A stretch of 64,000 nt of DNA from Metaphire vulgaris (GCA_018105865.1 CM030840.1:13285794-13349793), one strand, 5' to 3'. Numbered from the stretch's first letter, positions 45,857 through 59,070 are shown. A program made the numbers and translations. Notes: generated by a model not told the origin, from the sequence alone.

Positions 45857-46400
45857 ATGGTGTATATAATCCAGGGAGAGGCAGAGCAGTGGGAGGAGCG
45901 GAGTTCAGTCACGTGCAACCACCGATCATTCGAAGCCGATCTCTTTCCGTCGCTTTCCGTTTCGTCTCCTTCGGCGGCGGCGGCGGCGGCCGAAGGGCTT
46001 TATAAGCCTCCGACGTCGGCGGCGGCGGCCGATCGAGCGAAGCCGCGTCGGCGTATTTTATCCCGGCGCTCGGGACGGAAGGCGCGAGGCCGACAAATGG
46101 ATGTCGGGCGGGGATGGGAAGGCACGGGCTGTCGAGACCCTTTTCGCGGGTCAGGTAATCCCGTTCCTCGCCCGATCGTTTCTCGGTCTTCCATCATTTC
46201 GACGACGCGCGGACGCCCGCGGACAAGGCGCTGCGGCGGCGGCGGCGGCGGGCGGGCGGGCGGGCGGGCGGGCGGGCGGGCGGGCGAGGTGGGCCTCTCT
46301 GCCTTCGGCGGGCGGCGGCCTAAGCAGAGCCAGCAGCAGTCAGACAGAGCGCTGTTTTCGGATCTTCGGCGAACAGAATGTGCCGCCATATTTTTTACGC
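45857..46400 (+). promoter_or_regulatory. Candidate CpG island with possible first exon
   Basis: Very CpG-rich for this window. It holds CACGTG (about 45910), a TTTATAAG TATA-like box (about 45990), and an ATG at about 46097 whose frame [16 protein letters not shown] runs to a possible donor CAG|GTAATC near 46155. GGC and GGGC simple repeats follow at 46230-46285. The downstream open frame continues into the TCTA repeat and is not a protein. No downstream exon was identified. Confidence 0.3.
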
Positions 46401-46507
46401 ATCCACAGAACCAGAAGCATTGGATTAGGCCTATGCTTAGAGAACAATGCTTCAGTCAAATGGACCTCCGAATATACTGGTGTCTCTATCTGTGTCTGTC
46501 TGTCGAC

Positions 46508-46802
<295 letters not shown>

Positions 46803-47402
46803 CTATAGCCGAAATCTGAAAAACGATTGGTCAAAGCACTCTAAAGGTCTGAAACTTGGACGCTCAAGAAGGAAGACATAAAGAGACAAAGGCATTCGAA
46901 ATGTGGATCTGGCGAAGAATGGAAAAAATCAGCTGGACGGAAAATATAGCAAACGAACAAGTATGGAAGAGGATAAAAGAGAAGAAAAGCCTAGTAAACA
47001 TTATTCGTACAAGACAAAAGAAGTGGGTAGGGCATGTTCTCTAAGTAGAAGCATGCCTACTAAGAGAGGTACTAGATTAGAAGGAAGGATGAATGGGAAA
47101 GCACAGCAAGGGCGACCAAGGACATCGGAAGCTGGTTCAGCTCTACGGCAAAGAACCAGCATTAATTAAACCGTGAAGATAGCAGCTCAAGATAGAGAGG
47201 AGGAGTGGCGATGTTGGAGCATGGAACCTATGTCTGGACACAGCACCTGAAGAAGAAGAAGAAGAAGAAGAAGAAGAAGAAGAAGAAGGAGGAGGAGGAG
47301 GAGGAGGAGGAGGAGGAGAAGGCGGAGGAGGAGGAGAAGAACAATAAGAAGAAGATGGAGAAGAAGAAGAAGAAGAAGAAGAAGAAGAAGAAGAAGAAGG
47401 AT
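46803..47402 (+). mobile_element. LINE ORF2 C-terminal end with GAA microsatellite tail
   Basis: Same LINE family as 44195-44810: AFEMWIWRRMEKISWTENIAN, RTRQKKWVGHVL, GRMNGKAQQGRPRT in shifting frames. After the ORF end it passes straight into GAA/GGA repeats at 47250-47402. Confidence 0.85.
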
Positions 47403-48325
47403 GAAGCCTGTTTTGCTTAATCATTTGGCACTATACATGTGCTTACAGTGTTCACTTACATTGAGCTGTAAACGCCTGAATTAGGCCCAATATATTAAGA
47501 AATAAATTCGGTGCCGAAACTGGTTGAACAATTAGTTCTTTCGAGCAACGAAGAGTCGCAGTTATTAATCACCCGAACGACAGACAAATATCAGTTGATC
47601 GTAACAGTTGTAGCAGAGTGGCTAAGAGCGACATTCAACCAGTAATGGCACGTTATTCAAATGAGGAGTCACACAAAATACAGTATATACTGTATTTATG
47701 GCTTTATTTTCGATAAGTCGACTCCATACGCATGGCGCGCAAAACCCGTTTATATAGTTACACAGCATGTTTGCTTGTTGGATACAATGCTCAATATTCG
47801 CATATGCATACAGATATGCTTTGATGCATTGGGCGCAATAAGACACCGGCGTGGGGAGGGAGGGGGCGATGTAGTTTTGTCGCACGGCGTCCAATATTAG
47901 CAGCACTCCTCCTCCTCTTCCTCCTTCTACTACTCCTCCTCCTCCTCCGCGCCGCAAAATAGTCCCGAACTGCAATAAAAAGTCTCATTTGCATCGGTTA
48001 ACTGCTGGCCGTCTGGAAATAAAATAAAATGTCAGGATTACATTTTTTTAACTTCTACGATTCCCTTCTCCTCCTTCCCCGCCGCACTGCCCCCCTGCCA
48101 ACCTCGCTGCAATACGTAGGACTCGTAGAGCACAGTTGTCGGGGCAAGCGACGACTGTAACATCCGGTTGAAGATCGGCGCATATAGGCCTACATATATA
48201 GGGGCCTAATACACGCGCACAGAAAATAAGCCAGATGCAAGGAGAGGAGATGCTGCGCTATATAAGTGCCCACATATTTCGCTGACGTAAGCGAGGCGAA
48301 AAAGAGCACAAAAATATTGATGAAT
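47403..48325. other. Intergenic, no gene recognised
   Basis: Short CCT and TTC runs at about 47910-47950. No reading frame with a known domain. Confidence 0.45.
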
Positions 48326-48327
48326 AA

Positions 48328-48592
48328 ATGAGGAGAGAGAGAGAGAGAGGAAGAGGGACAGACAGACATACAGACAGAGACGGAGAGAGGAGAGAGATAA
48401 AGACAGAGAGAGACATGGAGAGAATGAGAAGAGAGAGGAAGAGGGACAGACAGACATACAGACAGAGACAGAGAGAGAGAGACAGAGCGGGAGAGACAGA
48501 GACAGAGACACAGAGAGATAGAGAAATAGAGACAGAGACACAGACACCGAAAGACAGAGAGACAGACAGAGATAGAGAGAGAGAGAGAGATG
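48328..48592. repeat. Degenerate GA / GACA repeat
   Basis: About 260 bp of purine-rich GAGA and GACAGACA sequence, including a nearly duplicated block AGAGGAAGAGGGACAGACAG at about 48345 and 48433. Confidence 0.9.
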
Positions 48593-48748
48593 CAATTGGG
48601 GTCAAAGGAGGTCAAGTGGAGCCGACCTTATCGTTTGCCTTTATGTTGTCGTTTTTGCTGTGTCGCCATTTATCCCTTTCATCCTTCTCCGCTGAATCCG
48701 CGCCATCTGGCGTGCGTTGATGTCGACGGGCAAAGGCGCCCACAGCTT

Positions 48749-48821
48749 CTTCTTCTTCTTCTTCTTCTTCTTCTTCTTCTTCTTCTTCTTCTTCTTCTTC
48801 TTCTTCTTCTTCTTCGTCTTA
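48749..48821. repeat. TTC microsatellite
   Basis: About 24 TTC units, GAA on the other strand; no LINE was recognised next to it. Confidence 0.95.
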
Positions 48822-49025
48822 GAAGCGCATAACTTCAATGCCGTCCTGTTGCTTTTATTTATTTCCTGTCTGCTTACTTACTTACTTACATCTGTTGCTC
48901 TGCTGGCGAATTCATTATTCTGTTTTCACTGTTGAGCGTGGACATCTGTCACTGTTATCTGAGCTTATCTCCCTTCATTCATTCATTCATTCGTCCGTTC
49001 ATTCACTCGATCTTTCGTGTAGTGG

Positions 49026-49345
<320 letters not shown>

Positions 49346-49529
49346 AGCAAGACAGCAGCGGCAGCAGTTGTAATTGTAGTGATAATTGCGGTGGTGATAG
49401 TGCATGGCGGGAGAAGCGAATGAGGAGAGTGAGTAGATGGAGGTAGAAGAGCAGAACGAGGAAGGAAGACGAAGAGGAGGAGGAGGAGGAGGAGAAGAAG
49501 GGGGCAGGATAAGGAGGAGGAGAACCTTG

Positions 49530-49583
<54 letters not shown>
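49530..49583. repeat. TA microsatellite
   Basis: About 54 bp of TA. Confidence 0.95.
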
Positions 49584-49589
<6 letters not shown>

Positions 49590-51393
49590 CAATAATAATT
49601 GAAAAGTCTTCTAGTCTTGTATTTCTTGCACAATCGAGATCAATTTCATTCTCTGTCGACAGGTGGCGGCGTTTTCTCCATTGGAATTCCGCAGAACAAT
49701 CCCGCCGACTGCCATTTTTGATCGATGTTTTCGGCTTCGGCCGAGTTTTTCATTCCTCCGCCCTTTGGTCGGCGGCCCCCATGACCATTCGTCCTCTATT
49801 CCTCCCCACGCCCCGTCAGTTGCCCGCTTTAATCAAGTTCCTCCTCCCTATGCATGTGGAGTTTGTTCCGAGGGAAACATTCCTCGAATTATTCCATGTA
49901 TGGCCTCTAGACGCGTTTGTATGTTTCGTGTCGTGTTGTTAAAGTACTGAGTTTGCCCTCTGTAAAAGTCTGTATGTCTGTTTTTACCTGTAAAAGTAAA
50001 AGTCTGCCTGTTACTGATTCATTCTCCGTTGTTATTTATCTGCCGTCCAACCCATCAAAACTGATTATCATGCATCCATTTTTATTACTATTCTAAACAG
50101 CGTTTTGTTTATTCGTCACATTATTACTTTCAAACACTAACTGGATTAGAACTTGGTTATAACGTAGCCGGCTAGGGTCTGGGTAAAATGTAGTACGTTG
50201 TCCCCGAAGGTGCAATTTTCGCATATCCCTTATACCATCCGATACGTGAAAATAATGCGCATCACGCCGGACCGTACATTGCTGTCACAGGTTATAACTT
50301 TGTAGTTGTTTATTCTAGCCCATCACCGGACATTTAGGGGCGCAGAATTTATATTCCCCAGCCAACATCTCTAAAAAGGTTAAGAAAGAAATTTTCAAAC
50401 AATTGGGGGTCATGCGTGTACGTTTGTTGGTCATTAATTGAACCCTGGCCTAAACACGAATAAAATTAAACACTGGTAAATGTATCGAAATTTGGCGATA
50501 CGTTTTACTTGTAACGAAACGTGAAAGTCCTAATTGTAAAAGTACTAATATTTGAATAAAAACTTTCTTCGTTACAGTTTAAGTACTGGGTAAGTTGTGT
50601 ACAACGTTACAGATTGAAACTTAGAATGTAACGTTCCTCTTATTTTCAAAATCAAAAACTGGTTTGTTCGCGACTTTAAACCACGTCCCTCTAATTCAGT
50701 CTGCTCTCTGTCTGTCTGTCTGCCTGTCTGAGTCATCTTTCCGTTGTTGAAACTGCCGTCCAATGTCCTGCGTCCATTTACTATTCTAAACAGCGGGTTT
50801 ATTCAGTACAATATATTTGATTATAAACATTTAATGCGTTCTGAAAATGTAGTAGGCTTGTACCCGAGGTGCTTTATATCCAATCCATCGATCGTGGTCA
50901 CACGCACCGTCATTGGCGGCTTTTATTCTAGCCCCCTTGACATTTAGGCAAGCCAACATATAAAAAAAATTGGGGAGGGCAAACTTTGGGGTGGCAACCT
51001 CCTAAATAAACACTGGTTATAGCCAACCATTTGTTGTTTAATGCTGTATTTCGAACAGTTTAAGTTAACGTTGAAACTTAGGGTCCCAAAAATAAAAATG
51101 GTTTGTTGGCTAACTGGGGTGGCTCTCCTCCTTGTTGACATCTCAATAGGGGAAACCCTTGTCCCCTTCCTGACCCTTTGATTATAAACATTTAATGGAG
51201 CCGCCGCTAAGTCCGTTCGCATGCCTCATCAGGGCGAACCGAAGGGTGGCCGACTTCAATTTTCTTTTCTTGGCATCGGTTAATCGAGGGCGGTTACCAG
51301 CCTTTCCCTTGGCCTGTCTCCATTAGATTGCCCCCGCCCACTCATCTGACTCTCTTTTCCGGATTGGGCTGACTAATTCTGATTGGATTTGGT
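49584..51393. other. Intergenic; degenerate MITE at about 50968-51212
   Basis: A plus-strand frame of 95 codons from 49663 follows a possible acceptor (ctctgtcgacag) but shows no domain. At 50968-51212 the GGGGTGGCAAC and AATGGAGCCGCC blocks are worn remains of the CAGTGGCGGCTCC family. Confidence 0.4.
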
Positions 51394-51671
51394 CAGGGAC
51401 GTCATTTGGGGGGGGGGCAGGGAGGCCGTTGCCCCCCTGATTTTTAGGTGAACATTTTTTGGCGAATTTTTATGTTTTTAAATTAATTGTGTTCTCAATT
51501 GTTTTTATATTTTATTATAATCACTGGTATGTACTATGTACGTAGCATGTACTATGTATGTAGCATGTACTATGGACAAAACCAATTTGCATACTGCACA
51601 GGTATTTTTAAAAATACTGCCTGCCTTGCAGTCGGGTCTTGCCCCTGGAAAACAATTAAATGACGTCCCTG
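51394..51671. mobile_element. hAT-type MITE, CAGGGACGTCATTT ends
   Basis: 278 bp; right end AAATGACGTCCCTG. Flanks gatttggt (51386-51393) and gatttggc (51672-51679) agree at 7 of 8. A short tandem GTAGCATGTACTATGTA lies inside at about 51530-51575. A worn relative is at about 60936-61165. Confidence 0.87.
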
Positions 51672-52632
51672 GATTTGGCGCGTCATCAGCTGATGTCTTA
51701 GGCATTATGATAGTGGCGCCATAGAAGTTGATTGATTGACTGACTGATTGAATTCCTCCACCTAATAAGCATCCTATGTACTCATTAGGCCTAATAATAT
51801 CTGAGCGTCTGGAACAGGAGACAGACTGCTTTTGGGCGGCCTAATGAACTAATGGGCCATCATGAATTAATTAATTAATTATGAATAAAGACATTCTCAT
51901 GATGATATTCACCACATGAAGCTCACTTTGGTGAGTGTGAGTGTCGGGTCTTGGTAAATAATTAATTAAAATATCGCTATACTGGCCTACGCGTGTACCA
52001 TAGTCATCAAATCAGTGTATGTCCGGGCGTCTGGTTTTTGTCATTTTTTTAAAAATTACACGCAATTTGTTAATTAGGTTCACTTTTAGTTCATGCATTA
52101 TCCTGCTTAGACTTCTTTCCCATGAAATGAAACGAACTTTGGCCTGCATCTGTAGGCCTATTGTTGTCCCCGAATCTAAAAATTAGACTTTGCTAAGTCT
52201 AAATGTTGTCCAGCGCATACGTCGAAAAAGACCGCTCTTGTTGAAACTCTTGCCTAGTTACCTGTATTAAACTTAGCAAAATTTGATTTTAAATAAGGTA
52301 GGAGGCGTCATTCGGACCTTGTCTCCTTTTGCGATATGCACACAAATATGTCGAAAGTAAAGGTTAATTGCAGGACGAAACCGTTTCAAAGTCATCGAAT
52401 TCAACCTTATAGCCCATCACTGCTATTCCCAAACCATGGCTACGTCGCTGATAGCAGATTATTAACGCTAATAGCGCATCAGACTTTACTGCCCAGAATA
52501 GAAATAGTTTGAAATGACAGAGATATAGAACCAGACATACAAGAACATAGGATAAGAGAGACGCAGAAAACGGATAACTAAATGATACCCAATGACGTCA
52601 CTAGGGGTTGTGTCCTAGAATTAGACGTAGTT

Positions 52633-52634
<2 letters not shown>

Positions 52635-52706
<72 letters not shown>
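52635..52706. repeat. AAT microsatellite
   Basis: About 24 AAT units. Confidence 0.95.
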
Positions 52707-52707
<1 letters not shown>

Positions 52708-52839
52708 TACAGTAGATTTTTATGTTTTACAGTTCAAGGCTGCAGATTGCGTAATGTTTTTAACTGCGAAAGTGGGTGCGTAGGAAGCGAAGGCCTTTAG
52801 ACCTGGGAATTGCGTTCCCTTGAATCGAAACTAACATTG

Positions 52840-52985
52840 TCGATTGATATTTCACAGGAATATCAAAGCCACTGGATTCAACGATTACATTGAACGAATA
52901 AGAACAGCCAGAAACAGGGCAGAGTGGAAATCCATGGTCGCCGACGTAGAAACACACTACACATATGAAGCAGAAGAAGATGGTT
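52840..52985 (+). mobile_element. LINE 3' end remnant
   Basis: Reads RNRAEWKSMVADVETHYTYEAEED, matching the TKWKSMVANV end of the copy at 19440-19800. Confidence 0.6.
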
Positions 52986-53251
52986 GACAATTTTCGCGAA
53001 GTTCAAAAATATAATTAATCACGTCAATTTGTATTCACCACTGCAAACATTTCAATATCTTAAAACAATTTTACAGTAACGGGGAAAGGGGTAAAATTTG
53101 CCGCAGACTTATATTATCTAGCTACAGCTTCTCGGTTAATATAACAGGACAAGCTAAGCTCACACAGTTTGTCCTAAATGTGATTTTACTGCAGCATGAG
53201 CATCACATAATATGGTTTTGTTGTGCTTCAATTGTGTTATTTTCTCGACGT

Positions 53252-53593
53252 CAGTGGCGTAGTCAATGGGGTGGGTAGGGGTTAAAACCCTCTTGGCTGT
53301 TCTCAGCATAGGGAAGGGTGAGATTTGGGGGTTAAACCCCCTTGTCGACCAATTTTTTTATTGCTATCAGTATATAGTGTACGCGCTCATATACCTATAA
53401 TATTAAAATTATTGAAGTATAATGTATTAATGATAGCTGGCGACGTTTTTTGTTTGTCATGATTTTTCCGTGCTGCTGTTAATCAAAGTATAGAAAGATG
53501 ATGAATTATAACCTTTTTCTTGGTTGTCAGAATTTTCTGAAATTGGGATCATGCGAACCATAACCCCATTGGGAAAATCCTGGCAACGCCACG
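53252..53593. mobile_element. MITE, CAGTGGCGTAGTC / GGCAACGCCACG ends
   Basis: Same family as 29007-29272 by its GGGGTTAAACCCCCTTG blocks and internal GTTTTTTGTTTGTCATG box at about 53446. Target duplication not clear. Confidence 0.65.
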
Positions 53594-54671
53594 GGCGTCC
53601 GACGTCGCGTCCAATGTCCAAAGTCCCCCCCCCCAAAAAACCACCCACGAAGGATTCAGAATACACGTTCTCTCACTCCGAGGGTAAAACATATGGGAGG
53701 AGTTTTTCCCCACCTCCGCTGGCTGCGCGTTCAATGACTTTACGCGATCGCTGTGGTCCGTGTTTTAGTATAAATAAAGACACAGCGAGCGACCGGGCGA
53801 AGTGAAAGCTGGATTCGTTTGCGCGCGAACCACGCGTTGTTCGCCTTCCTGTCTGTCCTATTCATCTCTTATTCAACGATCTACCGGCCTCCCGACGGTT
53901 CTTACATCTGTGTCCTAGAATTAGACGTCGTTTTGCTGATCCACTTCTGTCGTCCTCTTATTTTCACAGATGAGAATTGATCGCGGTTTCCTCGCGTCCG
54001 CGCAAGAGCGTATATATACTTCGTGGAATCGGTCTTTACATCACGCTTCTAGAATAATTTCGACTACGATACGTATTCTTCCACCCCACCCCACCCCCAC
54101 CTCCCTACCTCACCCCACTCCCATCCGTTCCACTGACCAATTTAGAATTCCTAACCAAGAACTATAATATACATTCGCTCTTTCATGCATAAATTATTCG
54201 CATGCGTTTCTATCATTTTATCAGGGCCTGTTTTGAAACGTGCAGTGATACACAAAACGTGCAGTGATAAAATGAAAGAAAATGTGCAGCGGTAAAATGC
54301 AATTTTCTGTGCTTTGTGCAGTGATACATTTATTTTCCGGACGAACTTTTTAGCTTGTTTTTTTGCGCGGATGTCCACAAATTTTCTGAGTTTAGTGCAG
54401 CGATTTAAAATTTCCTGATTTTTAACACTCGGACGACCAGTCAGCAGTTTTAATCTTGTTTTCTGCGCGGATGTCCTCGTCCTTATCCTTTCTGAGTTTA
54501 ATGCAGCGATTTCTTCCTTGAAATAGTCCTTACTTGTGACCATTTTTTGTAACATAATTATGTTCCAGTCAAGTCCAGTATGTATTTTTTTGGCATTACT
54601 TGCTTTGAGTTACTCTTGTTTAATCAATGTTTCCTTTATAATACCAGTTGATTCTTTAGCTGTTTGTTCCG

Positions 54672-54770
54672 ATGAGACTCGCTCCAGTTGAACGAGTGTT
54701 TTCGCAAAGCGGTCTCATAATTAGACCCACCCAATGGATCAGCTGCTGGAAACACTTTTTCATTTAACCC
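54672..54770 (+). pseudogene. hAT transposase C-terminal (dimerisation domain) fragment
   Basis: The frame reads RLAPVERVFSQSGLIIRP, the hallmark of the hAT C-terminal dimerisation domain, then degenerates to a stop. It is the only transposase-coding remnant recognised in the window. The rest of the gene is not recognisable upstream, where a minus-strand frame of 134 codons (54151-54555) is of unknown nature. Confidence 0.8.
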
Positions 54771-55184
54771 AACATAGCTAAACTTTCAAAGAGAAAATTC
54801 AGCATTGCTATTGACTACATTATGCTTAATTTTTTTGCTTTTCTAATTTTGTGATTCAAATTTGTGTTTGGTTTTTCCTTTCTGACTTTGTTGTTTGGTC
54901 CTTGTCCTTGATCCTTGTCCTTGGGGGTCAGTCCCCAAGTCCTCGTCCTTGTCCTCGTCCTTGGAGGGTCGGATATAAAATGTGGGGTCGGTCCTGGTAT
55001 TTTTCATTCGCCTGCTTTTTTCATTCGCTTGCTGTCATTCCGATGAGCTGCAAGACCTGGATCCACCGTTTAACCCAATGTCTAAACGTTCTAGCCCCAA
55101 GAAATCGCCTCCTAAGCGCCTGCCAATCAATTTTTCGCCCAACCGTTCCTTCTTTCCTTCCTTCCTTCCTTCATTCGTCTGTAT

Positions 55185-55290
55185 TAAGCAAGCAAGTAAG
55201 CAAGTAAGTAAGCAAGTAAAAGACGAGATTTATATAGCGCTGCCCGAAAGCTTGGCGCAATGCACCAGCTTATTCACGAGCGCTCAATCT
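55185..55290. repeat. Dispersed repeat with CAAG/TAAG tail
   Basis: AAGCAAGTAAGTAAG tract then TTATATAGCGCTGCCCGAAAGCTTGGCGCAATGCACCAG-like sequence, as at 15290-15500. Confidence 0.6.
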
Positions 55291-55708
55291 ACATGTATAT
55301 TACTTTCATTCGCATGATAATGCTGTGAAATATGCAAGACAGGAAAGACGATTGTCGAGGTATATGATCTGAGGCACTAGCTTTGGCGCATCCACGGGTG
55401 GGCAAAGGGGGGATGGGCGCCCCTGTTCTGGGTGGTCGAGAGGGATATAGGCAATATGACTTAATCGGACGAGAATCGATATATAACATGGACGTGAATA
55501 CGCCAAGAACTCCGTGACTAATTTTTTTTTTTTATACCTGTAGACTTTATGCACTCGAAAACGGCGCATATATGTGCCCATCCTTCCCCCTATTCCGGAA
55601 CCCTGACTGCGCCAACTGGACGCTATATACAACTGACTCCAATGCATCTCATATCGTCCGATCGAAAATTTTGTCCGAAATCTGACTCAATGCCTATCTA
55701 ACAACCAC

Positions 55709-55779
<71 letters not shown>

Positions 55780-55959
55780 CAGGCTTTTTTTCTAGGAAAA
55801 AGGTCTCGGAACGCATCCTTTTTAATCCAACAAAAACGGGTGTGGGAACGCGTACCTGTACGTTCCCAAACGCATTATTACATATCCATAATCATATATA
55901 CTATCTGTGGAAAAGGTGTGGGGACGCCGTTCCCGTGGGTTCCCACTGAAAAAGCCCTG

Positions 55960-56043
<84 letters not shown>
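55709..56043. repeat. AAT microsatellite split by a MITE
   Basis: AAT repeat at 55709-55779 and again at 55960-56043, interrupted by the 180-bp element below. Confidence 0.95.
55780..55959. mobile_element. hAT-type MITE, CAGGCTTTTTTTC / GAAAAAGCCCTG ends
   Basis: Same end motif as 25200-25464. Inserted into an AAT repeat, so ATAATAAT flanks are compatible with, but do not prove, an 8-bp duplication. Confidence 0.8.
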
Positions 56044-56045
<2 letters not shown>

Positions 56046-56824
56046 CTGCAAGACTTTTATGTCCGTAAGCCTTTCTCAGCGACGCATTGAATACAAGGAA
56101 AAAGCACAAAACGCTTGAAAAATTTAACACAGATTTGGAAAATGGACGTCAAAACTGTATAGAAAATTTTTTATATTATCGACATTTCCGTGCCTTCTTT
56201 CTCCGTCGTAATAATTTCAGTCTGGAAATTTCTCGCTGCAGTCTTAAATCAGGTAACGGTCGCCAACTCTATTGCCCTTCTGCAAGTCACGGATCGTCCA
56301 GTTTGACTTGACCACGGCGTCACCATGACTCGAGTCACCATTATCAGAGGTATCACCGTGACGTTTTATCAGTTTCGCCTCCTGGGCATGCAGCGCCCTC
56401 AATCGAACTGTTGCACATCGGAACGGAATCAGATTGGAAAGCATTTGCTTCATGTAGCGCCTTTTGTAACGGCCCTCGTTGGGAAGACTTATCGGGAGTT
56501 GGATCAAAATCAAAAGTTTCTTTTAGAATTCTAGACGCCGATGGCTTCAGTACAGACTTCCAGGGCCACCTTAAGACTTAGGCAGTTTCGGCACTGCCTA
56601 GGAGCGAAACAATTTTAGGGGCGAAATAAAACGGGGAAAAATTGTTTGAGGCGCGTTTTTAAAATAAAACAATGAATGAATGAATATAGTTTAATATTCT
56701 TTTCTTTGCCTTGCTATTCTTGGCATAAATAATAGCGGGTTGCATGACGTCACTGACATGAGCACTGTCTGTAATTTTAATCTTGTTAGTCATAACACAT
56801 AGACTAATATTAGTGGGTAAGATA

Positions 56825-56999
56825 CAGGGATATTTTTACATCCCCCGAACACCCCCAACACCCCCAAATTGAGGTCGACACCCCCAAATTTGCTAATCTT
56901 ACAATGGTATGTATATGGTATGTACCCTAAATAGCCTGCGAACACCCCCTCCATTTTACCGACACCTGCCCCAAATTCACAATCCCAGAAATAACCCTG
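56825..56999. mobile_element. hAT-type MITE, CAGGGATATTTTTAC / GAAATAACCCTG ends (nested)
   Basis: Flanks gtaagata (56817-56824) and gtaagaca (57000-57007) agree at 7 of 8. Family of 18622-18954. Confidence 0.87.
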
Positions 57000-57323
57000 G
57001 TAAGACATACCTTCATTTTTTAACAGACTTGCTATTTGTTATGTGAAATATCGTCTTACGGTAATCATAAAGTATCAGGCTTTTAGCGTTTGGCAGTTGC
57101 TACAGTACCGTAACAGACTACAGTGTACAGACTATACAGTACCGTCCGTATGGTACCAAATAAAATCATGAAATGACAACCAAAATGCCTAGAGGCTGGC
57201 TACCTAAACACGCAATTTAGCAAAAGGATTCAATGGTCATTGGTGGGTGGGTGCAGTAGCACTACACTGCTGTCTGCTGTACAGATTAGCAGCACTAGTA
57301 TAACTATAGCCTACAGGCTATAG

Positions 57324-58095
57324 CAGGTTTCCCATACATTTTGAAACAACGGCCCACTTCAGCGGTTTTGAAAAGTGTCGCGACCCTAATAATAGCATGT
57401 GATATTTTAAAAATGCATTTGGCCATCTGGCGAACGTTAGTTGAAAAGAATCTTCTGAGTTTTGAATAAATGGCAAAACTAAAGCTCTGATTCAATTCGA
57501 ATGAAAATATGGCAAATATATTTTGCAGAATTATTCCTATTTTTGCCAAATAAGAAAAAATGAGAGAAATGTTGAATTTAAAAAAATTACTTTCTTTAAA
57601 ATTTTGCCCCGTACATACCTTTATTACGCGTCCTAAAAATCTTATGAGTATGGCAACATCGCTTAACCGCTAGGTGGCTCTCTCAATATCAGAAAATCTC
57701 TATTGTTATTGGAGTTTCAGAGCAAAATGGTCGTAAAACGCTTTCCTTGCATTATTGAGAAATAAGGTTAATATTTTTTAAAAACACTATAGGCCAGGAT
57801 TTTCCAAATTTTTAGAACTTTGCGACTCCCTTTAACGACTATGTAACATGTCGCGACCCTGCAAACATACTGTCAACTAAATTAGATAAAGTACTATAAT
57901 CATTGTTGCAGGCATACAAATTTCTTTAAAGTTTAAACCTAGGCCTACTTGCAACTTTCAAGGCCTGTGACAATTGTGGTATTGGTTAGAAAATGACGCT
58001 TTTGAATCTAATTTCGCGCTACCCAACGACCCACTATAGCCTACTGATCCCTGCGACCCACTTTTGGGTCGCGACCCACAGTTCGAGAAACACTG
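57324..58095. mobile_element. hAT-type non-autonomous element, CAGGTTTCCC / GAGAAACACTG ends (nested)
   Basis: Flanks ggctatag (57316-57323) and ggctataa (58096-58103) agree at 7 of 8. The GGGTCGCGACCC palindrome lies near the right end. Confidence 0.88.
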
Positions 58096-58576
58096 GGCTA
58101 TAACCAGCGGCTGAGTGTTTGATCCAAAGACAAAATGTCAATAAACTGTGGACTATGGACAGAATCGAAGCCGCAATTTTCCTTTCCGCAATTACCGCAA
58201 AGATCTCTGCGGTCGGTCACACGAACATGTATTGCAAAATTTAAACTTAAATTCAAGTTATTATGTTTCTTAGTTAAAATTAAATTCAGTCAACTTTTTC
58301 AAGATCATACTGGTTGTTGCTGAACGGCAGAAAAATGAGATGTCCGAGAAGGAGCTATATATTGATGAAAATGCCCGAAATTTCTTATGTCTGTATGTTT
58401 TCAGTTTTCCTTGATCTCCATCATGGTGTCGTGACTCGTGTGTTGTCGTAATCGATTTCTGTGAATGGGCGAAAATTCAAATCTGCCTAGGGCGTCCAAA
58501 AGTCAAAAGATGGCCCTACAGACTTCTATTGTTGCACAAAAATCGCTTAGTAGATTTGGTTTTTCTAAGAGGCGCA

Positions 58577-58906
58577 TCATCATCATCATCGTCGTCGTCG
58601 TCGTCGTCACCACTACCAAGACAACCACTACCACCACCATCGCCATCATCATTGCCATCATCATCATCATCGTCATCATCGTCGTCGTCGCCTTAGTCAT
58701 CATCGTCATCACCATCACCACCGCCGCCACCACCATCATCATCATCAGCAGCAGCAACATCAACATCATCATCATAATCATCATCAGCATCAACATCATC
58801 ATCATCACCATCATCATCATTGTCATCACCACGATCATCATCATCATCATCGTCGTCGTCGTCGTCGTCGTCGTCATAGTCATCATCATCAACATCATCA
58901 TCATGA
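58577..58906. repeat. CAT/CGT/CAC trinucleotide microsatellite, unit 1
   Basis: About 330 bp of interrupted trinucleotides. The interruption order is similar to that in the second unit. Confidence 0.95.
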
Positions 58907-59070
58907 ATGAATTCTACTAAAAAATTAACTATAATTATTTTGCAATTGACGAGACATGAGGCATCTAAATTGGTTGAAATTTTTATAGAGCTAGTACGTT
59001 AATGGTTAATTATGTACATGGATATATAGGCTTTCCAAGCGCTATTATAACCATAACATATAGGCTATAG

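Larger units (their letters stand above)
52609..53934. repeat. 26-bp direct repeats 1300 bp apart
   Basis: TGTGTCCTAGAATTAGACGT at 52609-52628 and 53909-53928 is identical, and the match extends 6 bp further with one mismatch. Between them are an AAT microsatellite, a LINE remnant and a MITE. Confidence 0.9.
56561..58518 (+). mobile_element. hAT-type element, CAGGGCCACC ends, with two nested elements
   Basis: Left end CAGGGCCACCTTAAG and right end AAAAGATGGCCCTA. Perfect 8-bp duplications CAGACTTC at 56553-56560 and 58519-58526. It contains complete nested hAT elements at 56825-56999 and 57324-58095, so its own sequence is about 1.0 kb. No intact transposase. Reverse copy at 21274-23473. Confidence 0.9.

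Noticed and set aside
48190..48720. SLSLSLS and RERERD-like frames
   Set aside because: Translation of GA/CT repeats.
54151..54555. 134-codon minus-strand frame next to the hAT transposase remnant
   Set aside because: Opposite strand to the transposase fragment and no recognised domain; it includes internally repeated segments, so it is probably repeat sequence.
56244..56534. Region open in several frames on both strands just before the hAT nest
   Set aside because: Two minus-strand frames look equally protein-like and neither has a partner exon or known domain, so no choice can be supported.
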